From contig NZ_JABETK010000006.1 in NCBI RefSeq assembly GCF_013240295.1, positions 62,001-126,000 on the forward strand: a DNA stretch of 64,000 nucleotides. Direction: 5' to 3'. The DNA is from Neoaquamicrobium sediminum (GTDB lineage: Bacteria > Pseudomonadota > Alphaproteobacteria > Rhizobiales > Rhizobiaceae). The first letter of the stretch is position 1; each line of letters opens with the position of its first letter. Under the pieces are notes generated by a model that worked only from the letters and a program-made list of their open reading frames with translations, was not told where the DNA came from and did not search any database. Both the position numbers and the translations under genes were made by a program. Positions 37,014 to 47,095 of the stretch are shown piece by piece.

Positions 37014-38287
37014 GGACACCTCCGGAAACGGGTTGATGTGAAGTAATTTCCGGCATGGGGCTGCCATATACACGCTGCGCCGGGCTCATGGACGCGGTCG
37101 TTGGGAGAGAATTCGGCCTTTCAGGCTGGTCTTCTCATGCTGTTGCGGGTTTCGCTCCAGCCAGCACCATCGCTTCATGTTGTTGGCCATGTTGGCGAAT
37201 GTGATGACGGCCTCGGCTCTGGCGATGCCGATGGTCCTGACGAACAGGCCCATGCGGTGCTTCTGCTCGGCAAAGACGTGCTCGACGTGGGATCGGACTT
37301 TCGATTTCCTGCCGTTGGCTCGCTGCATGGCCTCGGGCATCGGCCTGCCTGGCGGCTTCCTTTGATGAATGCGGCTCGTCCTGCCATGCTTGTCGAGATA
37401 CGCCTCGTTGGCGCGGGAGCGGTAGGCGCTGTCGCCCCATACGTCGCCGGCAGTGTTGTTCGGATCGATCAGCCCCTCGCGCAGGCGCGCGCCGTCGGCA
37501 GCCGTTGCATTGGTGATCTTCTGCCGGCGGATGATCTTGTGCCTGCGATCGATCGAGACATGGCTTTTATAGCCGAAGGCCGGAATGGCGATGTCGACCT
37601 GTTTCGTGCCGTCCTCCTTCGGCTTGGCCTTGCTGAACTTCACCGTCCAGCGCGCGTCCCGGTCCTTCTGCCTGAGCTTGGCAGGCTTGTCTTTCCAGAC
37701 GTCCGGGATCGCGCCAGCCTTGATATCCGCCTTCTCGGCCTCGGTGTCCCTCTGCTTTGGTGCGGCCACCAGCGTGGCGTCGACGATCTGGCCCGACATC
37801 GGCAGATAGCCGGCGTTGCTGATCGCTCTGTCCAGACGCTCGAACAGTCCTGTCGAGCGCTTTGGCCTTGATCAACGCCTCGCGGAAATCCCAAAGCGTG
37901 TTGGCGTCGGGAACGGCATCTCCAGGGCCGAGACCGCAGAACCGCATCCAGCACAGCCGGTCACGAACCAGGTAATCGGTCTGCTGCAAAGAAAGACCAT
38001 GCAACGCCTGCAGCATCAGCATCCTGAACTTCAGCACCACGTCGAAGCCGGGCGACCGCCCTTCGAGGTGCCGCTGCGGCGGACCGCCTTTTCCAGCAAC
38101 GGCCGGAACATCTCGAAATCCACCGTCGACGAGAGCTTCTCCAGAGGGTCGCCTTCCGCAGACAGCTCCTTCAGCCGATCCTCAACGTCCCAAAAACCCC
38201 GCTGCCCCTGCATCCAAATTTCCCTGCCGCTTCAATGCCGACAGGGAATCAGAAATCAGCCCGCTTGACCAGTTTCCGGAGGCGTCC
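37014..38287 (-). mobile_element. IS5-family element (1274 bp)
   Basis: Ends ggacacctccggaaac on the left and, inverted, ggacgcctccggaaac on the right, with a 4-bp AGGT duplication at 37010-37013 and 38288-38291. It carries one transposase on the minus strand with two frameshifts. It seems to interrupt an IS256-type remnant. Confidence 0.88.
37086..38213 (-). pseudogene. IS5-family transposase, two frameshifts
   Basis: N-terminal piece MQGQRGFWDVEDRLKELSAE to GGRPA, then FRMLMLQALHGLSLQQTDYL, then from about 37855 ISNAGYLPMSGQIVDATLVA onward. The breaks near 38043 and 37855 are single-base. DDE motifs SGQIVDATLVAAPKQRD, AGDVWGDSAYRSRANE and SKVRSHVEHVFAEQKHRMGL are preserved. Repaired length about 375 aa. 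Confidence 0.87.
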
Positions 38288-38290
38288 AGG

Positions 38291-38548
38291 TTGTACCCCG
38301 GCTATGGTACTGGCGGGCAGATTGCGTCCACATCCGGAGTGTACAAACAGGTTCGACAACCAATTCGGAGTCACTGCCAGCTATCCAAACCGTCAAGCAT
38401 CGTCCGTCTGATCGGAGCCGTCCTGCTCGAGGCCAACGATGAGTGGCAGCTTCAACACCGATACATGCAGGTCGAAGCCATGGCCGACCTGAACACACCA
38501 GCAATCGAGGAGGAAAAGCCGCTTCAGATTACACCAAAGGCCGCCTGA
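38291..38548 (+). pseudogene. IS256-family transposase C-terminal fragment
   Basis: The frame contains SSIVRLIGAVLLEANDEWQL followed by QHRYMQVEAMADL, the conserved tail of mutator-like IS256 transposases (ERLVGAlLlEQNDEWaVqRRYM type). The upstream part is missing or separated by the IS5-type insertion to the left. Confidence 0.7.
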
Positions 38549-38683
38549 TCATGACGGCCCGGTTCCACACCCGAAATTACACCACGTAGCGTCAATCGCA
38601 GAGAGGCCTCCCCTCGACGGTGAAGGCCCTCCAAACTGACCAGCGGCGAACAAACCCATGCCGCCACCGTGAGGAGAAGCGCT

Positions 38684-39727
38684 ATGCAATACTATGCCGG
38701 ACTGGACATCAGCCAGGAAAAGACATCGATCTGCATCGTTGATGCCGAAGGCAGCATCATCGCCGAACGCAAGGTCGCGACCTGTCCCGACGCGATCGCC
38801 GCCGTACTGACCACATCCCCGTTGACCCGCGCAGGGTTGGAAACGGGGCCGCTGTCGGTCTGGCTTTGGAACGAGCTGAAGGTGGCCGGCGTGCCGATCA
38901 TTTGCATGGATGCCCGGCATGCGAACGCGGCTCTGTCGATGATGCCAGCTAAGACCGACAGGAACGACGCGGTCGGCTTGGCGCAGATCGTTCGCACCAG
39001 GTGGTGCAAGAGTGTTCACGTGAAGTCGGTCCCGAGCCATGAAGCGCGGGCGCTTCTCGCGGCGCGCAGTCAACTCGTCCAGATCCGCTGTGATCTGGAA
39101 AATGAGATCAGGGGTGTCTTGCGCACCTTCGGTGTCGTGTTCGGCAAGCGCGTCGGAGGCTTCGCCCGACGCGCGGAAGAGATCGTTGCGGGCGAACTGG
39201 ACACCTCGCCTACGATCCGCGCCGTGGTAGACGCGCTCATGAAGGCCAGGGCCGACATCGCCGCCCAGGTCACCTCGCTCGACGCAAGAGTCCGCTCGAT
39301 GGCACGGGCTACCCCCGCTGTGCGGCATCTCATGATGGTGCCGGGCGTTGGAGCGGTGACCGCGCTCGGCTACGTCGCCACCATCGACAACCCGTCCAGG
39401 TTCCGCCGATCTGCGAGCACGGGCGCTTACCTTGGGCTGACGCCGAAGGTATACGCATCCGGCGAAACAATGAGAGTGGGCCGCATATCCCGCCGGGGCG
39501 ACGACTTCCTGCGGCGCAGCCTCTACGAAGCGGCCAACGCGTTGCTCACTCGGGTCGCCAGACCGTCGTCTCTCAAGGCCTGGGGCCTGCGCATCGCAAA
39601 ACGCAGCGGCTTCAAGCGAGCCAAGGTAGCGGTCGCCCGAAAGCTTGCCGTCGTGCTTCACGCCATGTGGAGGAGCGGAGAGGCCTTCCGCTGGACCAGC
39701 GGCGTCACAGAGCCGGCTGCTGCGTGA
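38684..39727 (+). CDS. IS110-family transposase (DEDD recombinase)
   Basis: 347 aa, intact. I start at ATG 38684 (MQYYAGLDISQEKTSICIVD), behind gaggagaagcgct. The RuvC-like DEDD domain begins with Asp8; KTDRNDAVGLAQI gives later acidic residues. The C-terminal transposase_20 part has VPGVGAVTALGYVATIDNP and the serine-containing stretch FRRSASTGAYLGLTPK. IS110 elements have no typical inverted ends and use a structured non-coding RNA made from the element's flank for target choice; the 135 bp before the gene is the candidate stretch here. Confidence 0.92.
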   Translation: MQYYAGLDISQEKTSICIVDAEGSIIAERKVATCPDAIAAVLTTSPLTRAGLETGPLSVWLWNELKVAGVPIICMDARHANAALSMMPAKTDRNDAVGLAQIVRTRWCKSVHVKSVPSHEARALLAARSQLVQIRCDLENEIRGVLRTFGVVFGKRVGGFARRAEEIVAGELDTSPTIRAVVDALMKARADIAAQVTSLDARVRSMARATPAVRHLMMVPGVGAVTALGYVATIDNPSRFRRSASTGAYLGLTPKVYASGETMRVGRISRRGDDFLRRSLYEAANALLTRVARPSSLKAWGLRIAKRSGFKRAKVAVARKLAVVLHAMWRSGEAFRWTSGVTEPAAA

Positions 39728-40106
39728 ACCTGCAAGCGACATGATCGAGTTGCTCTGATGTAAGCTGCCGAGATCGTCGGGCCGGGACGATGGCGAGAAC
39801 CGAGTGCCGACTGTCAACAGGCGAGGGCCGGATCCACTCCGGCGACCGCGAACACCACATTGGCCGGTTCAACCCATCCGACGCCATGCTGAGGCGGATA
39901 GGCTCCGACCTCGAAGAGAACCATGAGCCCGACACGACGTACCTCTCCAGCTTGACAAGTGCGATTAGAGAACGTTGACGGACGCTACCATCGGTCGAAA
40001 TAATGGACAGGAGCAGCTTGACGTAAATCATCCCAATCAGAAGGAGACTCTTAGATGTTTCCGCTGGAGCCAGACAGTTTTACTCTTCCGCACGAGGATG
40101 CCCTAA
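39728..40106. other. No gene recognised (379 bp); 3' flank of IS110 element
   Basis: Contains the unlocated right end of the IS110 element and the end of the GntR regulator. A short plus frame at 39790-39978 shows no family features. Confidence 0.4.
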
Positions 40107-40996
40107 TTATCTATTTCCCCCATACCGCAGGGCACGCAGGTCTTCGTCCATGTGCGCAAATGTCTCGTCACGGGATATCTGAAGATGAATGTGCATCAGA
40201 GACGCGCCAACTGACGATTCCCGTCAATCAGGGCGCTGATGATATCCCTGTGCTCGCACATTGATTGCCGGATCCTTTCAAGTCGAATAAAACCGATATA
40301 CTCCGCGACCCGGCGCATATTGTTCTGGCGTTCTACCGCGTTCAACAGCTCCGCGGTTTGGGCGCCTTCGGCAATTTCTCGGTGAAACCGCGCATCGAGA
40401 TCGAACAGCCGGCGCCGTCCCATATCCTCGATGTTCTCGATCGCGTAGACATGATCTGCGTCGAGCCGCTGCAAGACCTCGACACTGACCTTGTAGCCGT
40501 CCGACAAGAGGCTGGCTGGTTCAAGGATCTGACGGAACCGGTAGCTTTCGTCCAGAGCCCTCGGACTGACATCCGCAAATATCCAGCCTCTTCCGGGAGA
40601 GGGTTCGACGAGACGATCCCGCGTCAAACGTCGCAGCGTCGAGACAAGGACCCCGTTCGGAACTGAATAACGTTGCATCATGGCCCGCTCACTGATCACG
40701 CCTCTCAGATCGCCAATCGCCATGTCGCGCATCACCCGTTCGTCGAGGAAAGCGTCTGTCGAATCTTCCTGGTCACCGGAAAAGACCGCCGGATCCCTGA
40801 CCACGAAGCCTCGGCGTGGTTCGAACGTCAGTGCTCCTTCAGACTGCAACTTCATGAGTACACGCCGGATGGGGGTGCGAGACACCCCCAGCCGTTCAGC
40901 CATTTCTGCTTCGTTGATGCGGTCCCCCGGATTGAAATTGTCAATTAGATGCAACCGAAGCTGCTCGAAGATCCGGGTCTGTAACGGCGTCTGCAT
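40107..40996 (-). pseudogene. GntR-family regulator with two winged-helix segments and FCD-like domain, C-terminal frameshift
   Basis: Starts MQTPLQTRIFEQLRLHLIDN at 40996. The first winged helix contains MAERLGVSRTPIRRVLMKLQ and LTFEPRRGFVV. A second winged-helix-like segment follows around residues 85-140 (SERAMMQRYSVPNGVLVSTL, then LVEPSPGRGWIF). The C-terminal effector domain resembles FCD (FHREIAEGAQTAELLNAVER). The open frame ends at 40196 with LIDGNRQLARL, but one added base continues MHIHLQISRDETFAHMDEDL to a stop at 40107. It is not next to an obvious target gene, being surrounded by IS elements. Confidence 0.82.
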
Positions 40997-41327
40997 CCTG
41001 CACCCTTTGTAACCAGATTGCATTTAAGTGCAGCAAAACAACCTAAGCAGGACAACCGAAATGTTCAAATCATGTTGCCATTTTTCCGCAGGTTCGATTG
41101 GACCACCAAAGATTGCCGATCGTACGAGCAGGGAGCGAGCTATCCAAGATCCAGCACGACAATCGAGCCGCGAACCGCAGCATGGGCTAACACGCTTGCT
41201 GCCATGACGCTAGCCATGGCGACTTCGGGATGCGGGTGAGTAATACCAACGGTCTCGGCTGCTGACTCATTCGTGATTTTGCGTGGTTTGCGGTCCGTGA
41301 TTCCGTGTTGCCGAAGGAGATTCGGCG
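40997..41327. other. No gene recognised (331 bp)
   Basis: Upstream region of the GntR gene and left flank of an IS630 remnant. A GntR promoter must lie here; no clear operator was seen. Confidence 0.35.
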
Positions 41328-41850
41328 ATGGGATCAGCGGTGAAGTTGCGGAGTGACTATTCGGCCGGCGAGCTTCGCCGATTGGCTCGGATTTCGAAGG
41401 AAGTGCGTCAGAGCAGCCGGTTGTTGTCACTCGCGGCGGTCCTGGACGGCATGAGCCGAGCCGATGCGGCGCGGATCGGCGGCATGGATCGCCAGACGCT
41501 GCGCGACTGGGTGCATCGGTTCAATGCCGCAGGCCCCGAAGGTCTTGTCGATCAATGGTCGCCTGGTCCGCCGTCTCGGCTGTCGCGCGAGCAGCAGGCC
41601 GAACTGGCTGCGATCGTGGAGAAGGGTCCGGACTGCGCGGTTGAGGGTGTGGTGCGCTGGCGACGCGTCAACCAGAAGCGCGTCATCAAGGAGCGCTTCG
41701 GCGTGGACTACGACACGCTCTATGTCGGGAAACTTCTGGACAGGCTCGGCTTCGCGAGATTGAGCGTGCGCCCGCAGCATCCGGCGTAGGATACCCATAT
41801 CATCGAGGCATTCAAAAACGTATGGCCCGCCCGTCGGCAAGAGGGTTATT
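41328..41850 (+). pseudogene. IS630-family transposase N-terminal part, internal stop
   Basis: MGSAVKLRSDYSAGELRRLA, AAVLDGMSRADAARIGGMDR (helix-turn-helix) and LLDRLGFARLSVRPQHPA belong to an IS630-type transposase. A TAG at 41787 stands where the family has Gln; the frame then reads DTHIIEAFKNVWPARRQEGY. The DDE catalytic domain is missing, so it is a truncated relic. Confidence 0.78.
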
Positions 41851-42081
41851 TCTGATGGCAACTAATGGTCGGCATCAACGTATACGGCGTATCGGCTGAT
41901 TGCCGTCGCCAAGATGGAGATCCGCACGTTCCGGGCCTCATAAAACTCACGGCGTCGCAGCGCCATCTTTTGAATCAGGTTTCCGGTACGTCGGCTCGAC
42001 CGTCAGGCCATCTTTCAAAGTCCTCCCGCAGACCTAATGGGTCAGGCGGCGTCGGTTAAACGCTGTCACTGACCGATTGCT

Positions 42082-42360
42082 TCAGGCCGCCAATGCTGAG
42101 GCTCGTCCAACATCGAAGGCAGAGCCACGTCGCAGTGCTGCCCACGCGATGCGGGCGAGCTTGTTGGCCAACGCCACGACCACCGTATTTCGATGCCGCC
42201 TTGCGAGCAGGTTTCGCAGCCACATTCCCAACGGTGTCGAACTTCTGGCCAGTGAAGGTAACGCTGCCCGGGCACCATGGATCAGAAGGGTGCGCAGATA
42301 CTTGTTGCCGCGCTTGGAGATGCCGAGCAGTCTCGGCTTGCCCCCGGTAGTATGGTCCAT
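42082..42360 (-). pseudogene. IS110-family transposase C-terminal fragment
   Basis: Minus-strand frame GKPRLLGISKRGNKYLRTLL, then IHGARAALPSLARSSTPLGM and VVVALANKLARIAWAALRRG, matches the end of IS110/IS1111-type transposases (GISKRGNxYLRxLLxxGAR...). The N-terminal DEDD half is absent. Confidence 0.78.
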
Positions 42361-42508
42361 TCCTCCCGCATCTCGGCGAGCAGGCGGCGAATGCGGCTGT
42401 GCGTCCGGTTAAATGTCTGATGCTCTAATGCAAAGCAAGTCGACCCGAAAACGGCGAAAATCCGACGATCAGGCCGCGCTCCTCCGCATTATGGGGGCCT
42501 CGTGATTA

Positions 42509-43305
42509 GTGAAGCGTGGCAAGACCGATGCGGCGGATGCGGGGGCCATTTGCGAGGCGGTGACGCGGCCGACGATGCGGTTCGCTCCGGTCAAGAGCGC
42601 CGGGCAGCAAGCCAGTGCGATGGTGCTGAAGACCCGCGATCTGCTGGTGCGCCAGCGCTCGCAGACCATCAACGCGCTACGCGCCCATCTCGGCGAACTG
42701 GGCGTCGTGGCCGGGACAGGGGTGGCGAAGGTCGCCGGCCTCGTGGCGATCGTGCGCAACCCGCAGGATGATCGGCTACCGGCGGCGGCCAGGCTTGCGC
42801 TTACCTCCCTGGCCGACCAGATCGACAGGCCGACGGCAGAGGTCGAAGGCCTGGAGCGCCAGATCGTCGCCGCAGTCCGGCGCGACGACGAGATGCGCCG
42901 GATGACGACCGTCCCCGGTGTCGGGCCGATCACGGCGGCCGCCGTCAAGGCTCTGGTGCCCGACATTGCCGGCTTCACGTCCGCCCGCCACTTCGCCGCC
43001 TGGCTAGGACTGACCCGAAGCCGAACTCGAGCGGCGGCAAGGAACGACTGGGGTCGATATCGAAGATGGGCAACGCCACCTTGCGCACCCTGCTGGTCGT
43101 CGGCGCCACATCGGTGCTGCGCCACGTGCGCAGCGCGGCGAACGGACCGGCATGGCTGATCGGGCTGCTTGCAAGGCGCCCGGCCAAGGTCGTGGCGGTG
43201 GCGCTGGCCACCAAGATGGCCAGGATCATCTTCGCGCTTCTGACCAAGGGCGGTGAATACAGAAAACCTGAATGGACCAAAGGAATGGAGTCAGCCGCCG
43301 CTTGA
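42509..43305 (+). pseudogene. IS110-family (IS1111-type) transposase, N-terminally truncated, frameshift
   Basis: Begins inside the protein at RGKTDAADAGAICEAVTRP; the first 80 or so residues with the first catalytic Asp are missing. VPGVGPITAAAVKALVPDI and ARHFAAWLGLT follow. A missing C near 43015 breaks the frame; repair gives PKPNSSGGKERLGSISKMGN and TLRTLLVVGATSVLRHVRSA to the stop at 43303. It is a different copy from the minus-strand fragment at 42082. Confidence 0.8.
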
Positions 43306-43885
43306 AATGAGGAAGGACGAACAGGCTTCCGGCGCGGTCAACCGCAGCGCGCCGAAAGGACCAAGGTGCAGAATGACGACGATGACCCCACGGGCCGAAA
43401 TCCCGACGCGAGACAAGCCGATTATACCAACGCACCCTCAAGTGCGAGCCGTTGTTTGGCTGCCCGCGACGCGGACTTCATCGAGGCCAGCGGCCACATG
43501 TGCCGCACCGAAAGGCCGGACATATGGGCGGACAGCCAGGGGGAAGAATTGCCATCCCTACCTTGGCCCAAAGGGGTCGTTCCACATATGGTATAACCAC
43601 TTTCGGCCGTGCTCGGATAATTCGGATTGCTTCTATCCGAAAGAATTGTCGATCGATGCTGGCCGATTGCAGGCCACTCACCGTCATTAAGATAGCTCGG
43701 AATGTTGAACCCAGGCACTTCCACGCGCGTCCTGCGTGAACGTAACGCTCAGTGGTAATCGCCATGGAGATAGCACTGCGCCAAGCACATCGGACGACAA
43801 TCGTCGATCTCGGAAGTCCGGCTTCGGCTGCCGACCATCGAGAAAGTCTACATCCGCCTGGGTAAGTACGCCTTCACCAAAGGAG
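43306..43885. other. No gene recognised (580 bp)
   Basis: Overlapping short frames on both strands (43253-43690 plus, 43687-43968 minus and others) show no family match. Probably IS flank and remnant DNA up to the end of the tautomerase gene. Confidence 0.4.
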
Positions 43886-44098
43886 CTATGGCGCCTTCGC
43901 CGTTTCACCATTTTGCACGGCAAGCGTCGAATCGCACCCTGCGTACCAATCATGGGCCGGTCTATCATTGAATATGATTGTCACGTCCTTCGGCTGGGAG
44001 CCCAGCTTCTCTACGACCACACGCACTATTGCCTCTGCCGCTTCGCGCTTCTGGGCTAGCGAGCGACCAGGATAAAGATCAATCGTCACGAGCGGCAT
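43886..44098 (-). CDS. Tautomerase (4-oxalocrotonate tautomerase family)
   Basis: 70 aa from ATG 44098: MPLVTIDLYPGRSLAQKREA. After Met removal Pro1 would be the catalytic base, and EAIVRVVVEKLGSQPKDVTI and NDRPAHDWYAGC complete the beta-alpha-beta fold of the family. An in-frame ATG further upstream is rejected because the family requires MP at the start. It lies 160 bp after the PxpA-like gene on the same strand, so it may belong to that transcript and isomerise a keto/enol product. Confidence 0.85.
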   Translation of the reverse strand: MPLVTIDLYPGRSLAQKREAAEAIVRVVVEKLGSQPKDVTIIFNDRPAHDWYAGCDSTLAVQNGETAKAP

Positions 44099-44258
44099 TT
44101 CAGAGGCCTCGTTTGTCGACTTCGTTCTCGCACGCTGTCTGCACCGATCACCGCTGGGCACCAATTCAGGTGCGGCAGCGGCGATGTATTTCTTTGCTTA
44201 CACAAGCGAGAACGACCTTCGCCGAAGGCACCGCGTCAGTCGTGCAGTTCAACCTTCG

Positions 44259-44996
44259 TCAAGAAGACCAAGGCCGAATCGCATCCTTGAGTACGCGAGC
44301 TATCTCGACCACATTCGGCGTATCGGAATGGATGCAAATGGTCTCAGCCTGCACTTCGAAGTCACGGCCTTCGATCGTTGGAGCCTTCCCTTCCTTGAGC
44401 ATGCGCACGACGCGGTTCGCTACCTCGACTGGATCGCGCGCTTCGTGGCCACGCGTTACGATAAGGGCGCCAGAGGCATCATAGTCGTTGTCGGCATAGT
44501 ACTCGGAAATGAACGGAACGCCGCGGGCCTTGTACACTTGGTCGCCAACCGTTCCTGTGATTCCGATCACAGGAACGCCGTATTGAAGCGCGACATCGGC
44601 GATGGCATTCGCCACCTCTTCACGGCGCGTGGCGGCACCGAACAGCGCGCCGTGCGGCTTGATATGGTTGAGCTTGAGGCCGGCAGCATCGAGGAAGCCC
44701 TTCAGAGCGCCGACCTGGTAGCGAACGCAGGCGGCGAGTTCTTCACGGCCCATGATCATGTCGCGCCGCCCAAAGCCCTGTTTGTCCGGAAACGAGGGAT
44801 GGGCGCCGATAGGAACGTTGTTCTTGGCTGCGAGTTCAACCGTGTCGCGCATAACAACAGGGTCTGAAGCATGGAAACCACAAGCAACGTTCGCGATATG
44901 GATGTTGGGCATTATGCCAGCGTCGTCGCCACATCGATAAAGGGCAAAACCTTCACCAATATCGCAATTGATAGTTACACCTTTACTTTGCGCCAT
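44259..44996 (-). CDS. pxpA: 5-oxoprolinase subunit PxpA / LamB-YcsF family protein
   Basis: 245 aa. INCDIGEGFALYRCGDDAGI, IANVACGFHASDPVVMRDTV, IGAHPSFPDKQGFGRRDM and KLNHIKPHGALF are the signature blocks of LamB/YcsF proteins, whose E. coli relative PxpA hydrolyses a phosphorylated 5-oxoproline intermediate with PxpB and PxpC. It starts 30-40 bp below promoter copy C and is transcribed away from the pxpB-pxpC genes at 48.7 kb. The end (RVLKDAIRPWSS) is a little short, so a frameshift in the last codons is possible. Confidence 0.9.
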   Translation of the reverse strand: MAQSKGVTINCDIGEGFALYRCGDDAGIMPNIHIANVACGFHASDPVVMRDTVELAAKNNVPIGAHPSFPDKQGFGRRDMIMGREELAACVRYQVGALKGFLDAAGLKLNHIKPHGALFGAATRREEVANAIADVALQYGVPVIGITGTVGDQVYKARGVPFISEYYADNDYDASGALIVTRGHEARDPVEVANRVVRMLKEGKAPTIEGRDFEVQAETICIHSDTPNVVEIARVLKDAIRPWSS

Positions 44997-45031
44997 ATCG
45001 TTTCTACTCCCAAGGATTTATTAGCCCTATT

Positions 45032-45100
45032 TTTCTAGGGAGAGCCGAAGCTGGCGTCAAATTCGAAAAAAATAGGCCCACTATCCTATTTTTTAATATC
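45032..45100 (-). promoter_or_regulatory. Promoter/operator module, copy C (upstream of pxpA)
   Basis: Minus strand: gatattaaaaaataggata, an A/T tract, gaatttgacg, 17-bp spacer, tagaaa. Same order and spacing as copies A and B, with a weaker -10. It fills exactly the space between the LysR stop codon (45101) and the pxpA leader. Confidence 0.72.
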
Positions 45101-46047
45101 TCACGCCGAATGACGCTGTCCTTTGTGTACCTCCATGGCGGCTCGGTCGTCGCCAGATGAAGAAAACTGAAGGAAGTCGCAGAAAGCCTGGGTTAACGGT
45201 GGTAAATCCGAATCCGTTCGCCAAACTAGGCCGATATCCATCGTCGGCACAGTGTCGGCCAAGTCAAGCAATTCGATACGCTGATTGTCATACGATCGAG
45301 GTCGATAGATGAGCTCGGAGAGTATCGTGACTCCAAGGCCGCTACCGACCATGGATCGCACGGCTTCAATCGAGGAGGTGCGGAAGACGGTTTTTGGTTT
45401 GAGGCCTTGAGCTGTCCAGTAGCGGAGCGTCGTGCTGCTCGACTCGTCGGTGGTGAGCATGACGTAAGGGTACTTCGCTACTTCGGTAAGGGTTATCGAT
45501 CTAAGCCGGGTGATCGGATGAGATGGTGCGACCCACAATCGACGAACCGAGCGCAACAGCATTTTGCTGGATAACTGCTCAGTAAGCACCAGATTCGAGA
45601 TGAGCATCACCGCCAGATCCAATTCCCCGTCGATCAGTCGCTGTTCAATCATCGACCGTGGGCCCTCGAAAAGCTCGGTACCAATGCCAAGGGCGTTCGT
45701 CTGGAATTTCGCGAGATATCGCGGCAAAAAGTAGCCTGCGACGGTGGGGAGACCCCGACCCGCAACGTGCGCGCTATAAGCGCTGTCGATCTGCGCGTCT
45801 CGTTCACACATTCTTCCACCGCAGACAGGATATCGCGGCTACGCGATAGGAAGCGGGTTCCCGCCGGAGTAACAGACACTCCATCATGACTGCGCACGAG
45901 CAGTCGCGTGCCTACGGTCATTTCCAACTGCTGGATTGCAATCGTTACAGCTGACTGAGAAATGTTGAGTTCCGACGCCGCTTGGCTGATACGACCTACC
46001 TCTGCCGCTGCCACGAAATAACGGAGTTGTTTCAAAGAGATAGACAT
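45101..46047 (-). pseudogene. LysR-family transcriptional regulator, one frameshift
   Basis: About 315 aa when repaired. Start at ATG 46047 (MSISLKQLRYFVAAAEVGRI); the helix-turn-helix is AASELNISQSAVTIAIQQLE. In a C-rich stretch near 45755 the frame changes from RTLRVGVSP to TVAGYFLPRYLAKFQTN, the start of the effector domain. The rest, through LVLTEQLSSKMLLRSVRRLW and GSGLGVTILSELIYR, is normal for LysR. It lies immediately upstream of pxpA in the same direction and is the obvious candidate regulator of the promoter modules. Confidence 0.85.
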
Positions 46048-46122
46048 ACTCTTATACACCGTTGACGTGGTATATCAGCTTATGCTTAAATACCGTGAGA
46101 GCCATGTGATCCGGCACCGGCG

Positions 46123-46189
46123 TAGCTAGCCGCTCATGTCGAGTTCATCAAAATCAGAATAGACAATTTTCTTTTTGCTAAGCAATATC
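46123..46189 (-). promoter_or_regulatory. Possible degenerate copy of the promoter module (upstream of LysR gene)
   Basis: Minus strand: gatattg, then an A/T tract, then gattttgatg, a 17-bp spacer and tagcta. The distance from gatatt to the -35-like ttgatg is within two bases of that in copies A-C, but the A tract after gatattg is not conserved. Could mark autoregulation; weak. Confidence 0.3.
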
Positions 46190-47095
46190 AGTTCCTGCGC
46201 GATGTTGCCATTTTTGCGCCATCCAGGTGATTTCGGCCTCTGCCGCGGAGACATCGGGCCTGCTCACAGGGCATGAGGATCAGTTGTCTCGGGTTAGCAG
46301 ACGGCACACGCGCTTCAATCGGCCTCGCACCTGCCTAGGCGAGTTCATTGGAGCGACCGATCGCGAGTAGGCAGGGCGATTGGTTCTCGCGACGGCGTTG
46401 GTAGGCGTTGATGATGCGCCCTTGAGTGTATCCGAACCAACGTCCCGCAGGACGATTGCAGCGACCGCCCGCGTCCGAACGTTCGGAATGCACTTGCGGC
46501 TGAGATCGCGGAGAATGTGCACGCAACGGGTCGAGGGTATCTGAACTTTATATGGGCAATATGAAAGAATAGAATTTTCTATTGCCACCGTCCGTTGATA
46601 GCGTTCGCCAACAACAAGGGAACACCGGCGCACAACTGCGCTGCAGAGACGGGGTACGCCGTCATGGGACTGTCGTCGATCGATTTCGATGCGCAAGCGA
46701 TCCGCGAGTTCACGTTTCACTCTGCGGTAGTAGCTCGGCCACTTCGGTCAAACAGCGGGCTATACGTATTCGACGACGAACCAAGAGCTTTGAAGCGACT
46801 CCATCAACTCCTAGCGCCATCATACCAGACGGTTCTTGCCGATGGGATCGGTGCTGCAGTTCCCATTCGTGTCGAGATTGGGTGCTCGCGGGGAACAATT
46901 CTTCGCGGATCGCAGATACCGCCAGTGCGGTTCTGTGTTGACTTGCCTTGTCCTGGATTGCCGGAAAGGTGTCGAAGACGAGGCGGTTCGCGGCATTCTT
47001 AGGGAGAGTCGTGTGGCGCTCGCATTGAACACCTGGTGCGTCGCATCAGTATCGCAGATTGCCGAAAGCCACAGGAACATATCGAGGAGAACTGT
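46190..47095. other. No gene recognised (906 bp)
   Basis: A minus frame (46280-46720) and plus frames (46595-47002) are open but have no family features and overlap each other. One inverted repeat, ggcaata at 46555 and tattgcc at 46580, encloses a further imperfect palindrome and could be an operator. The promoter of the biotin-enzyme operon should lie near the right end. Confidence 0.4.

Noticed and set aside
46555..46586. Inverted repeat ggcaata/tattgcc with inner imperfect palindrome
   Set aside because: A possible operator, but it is single-copy, far from a start codon, and not related to the shared promoter module; listed only as a note.
46280..46720. 146-aa minus-strand frame in the region before the biotin operon
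   Set aside because: No recognised motif, no clear ribosome-binding site, and overlapping plus frames of similar length; could be remnant DNA.
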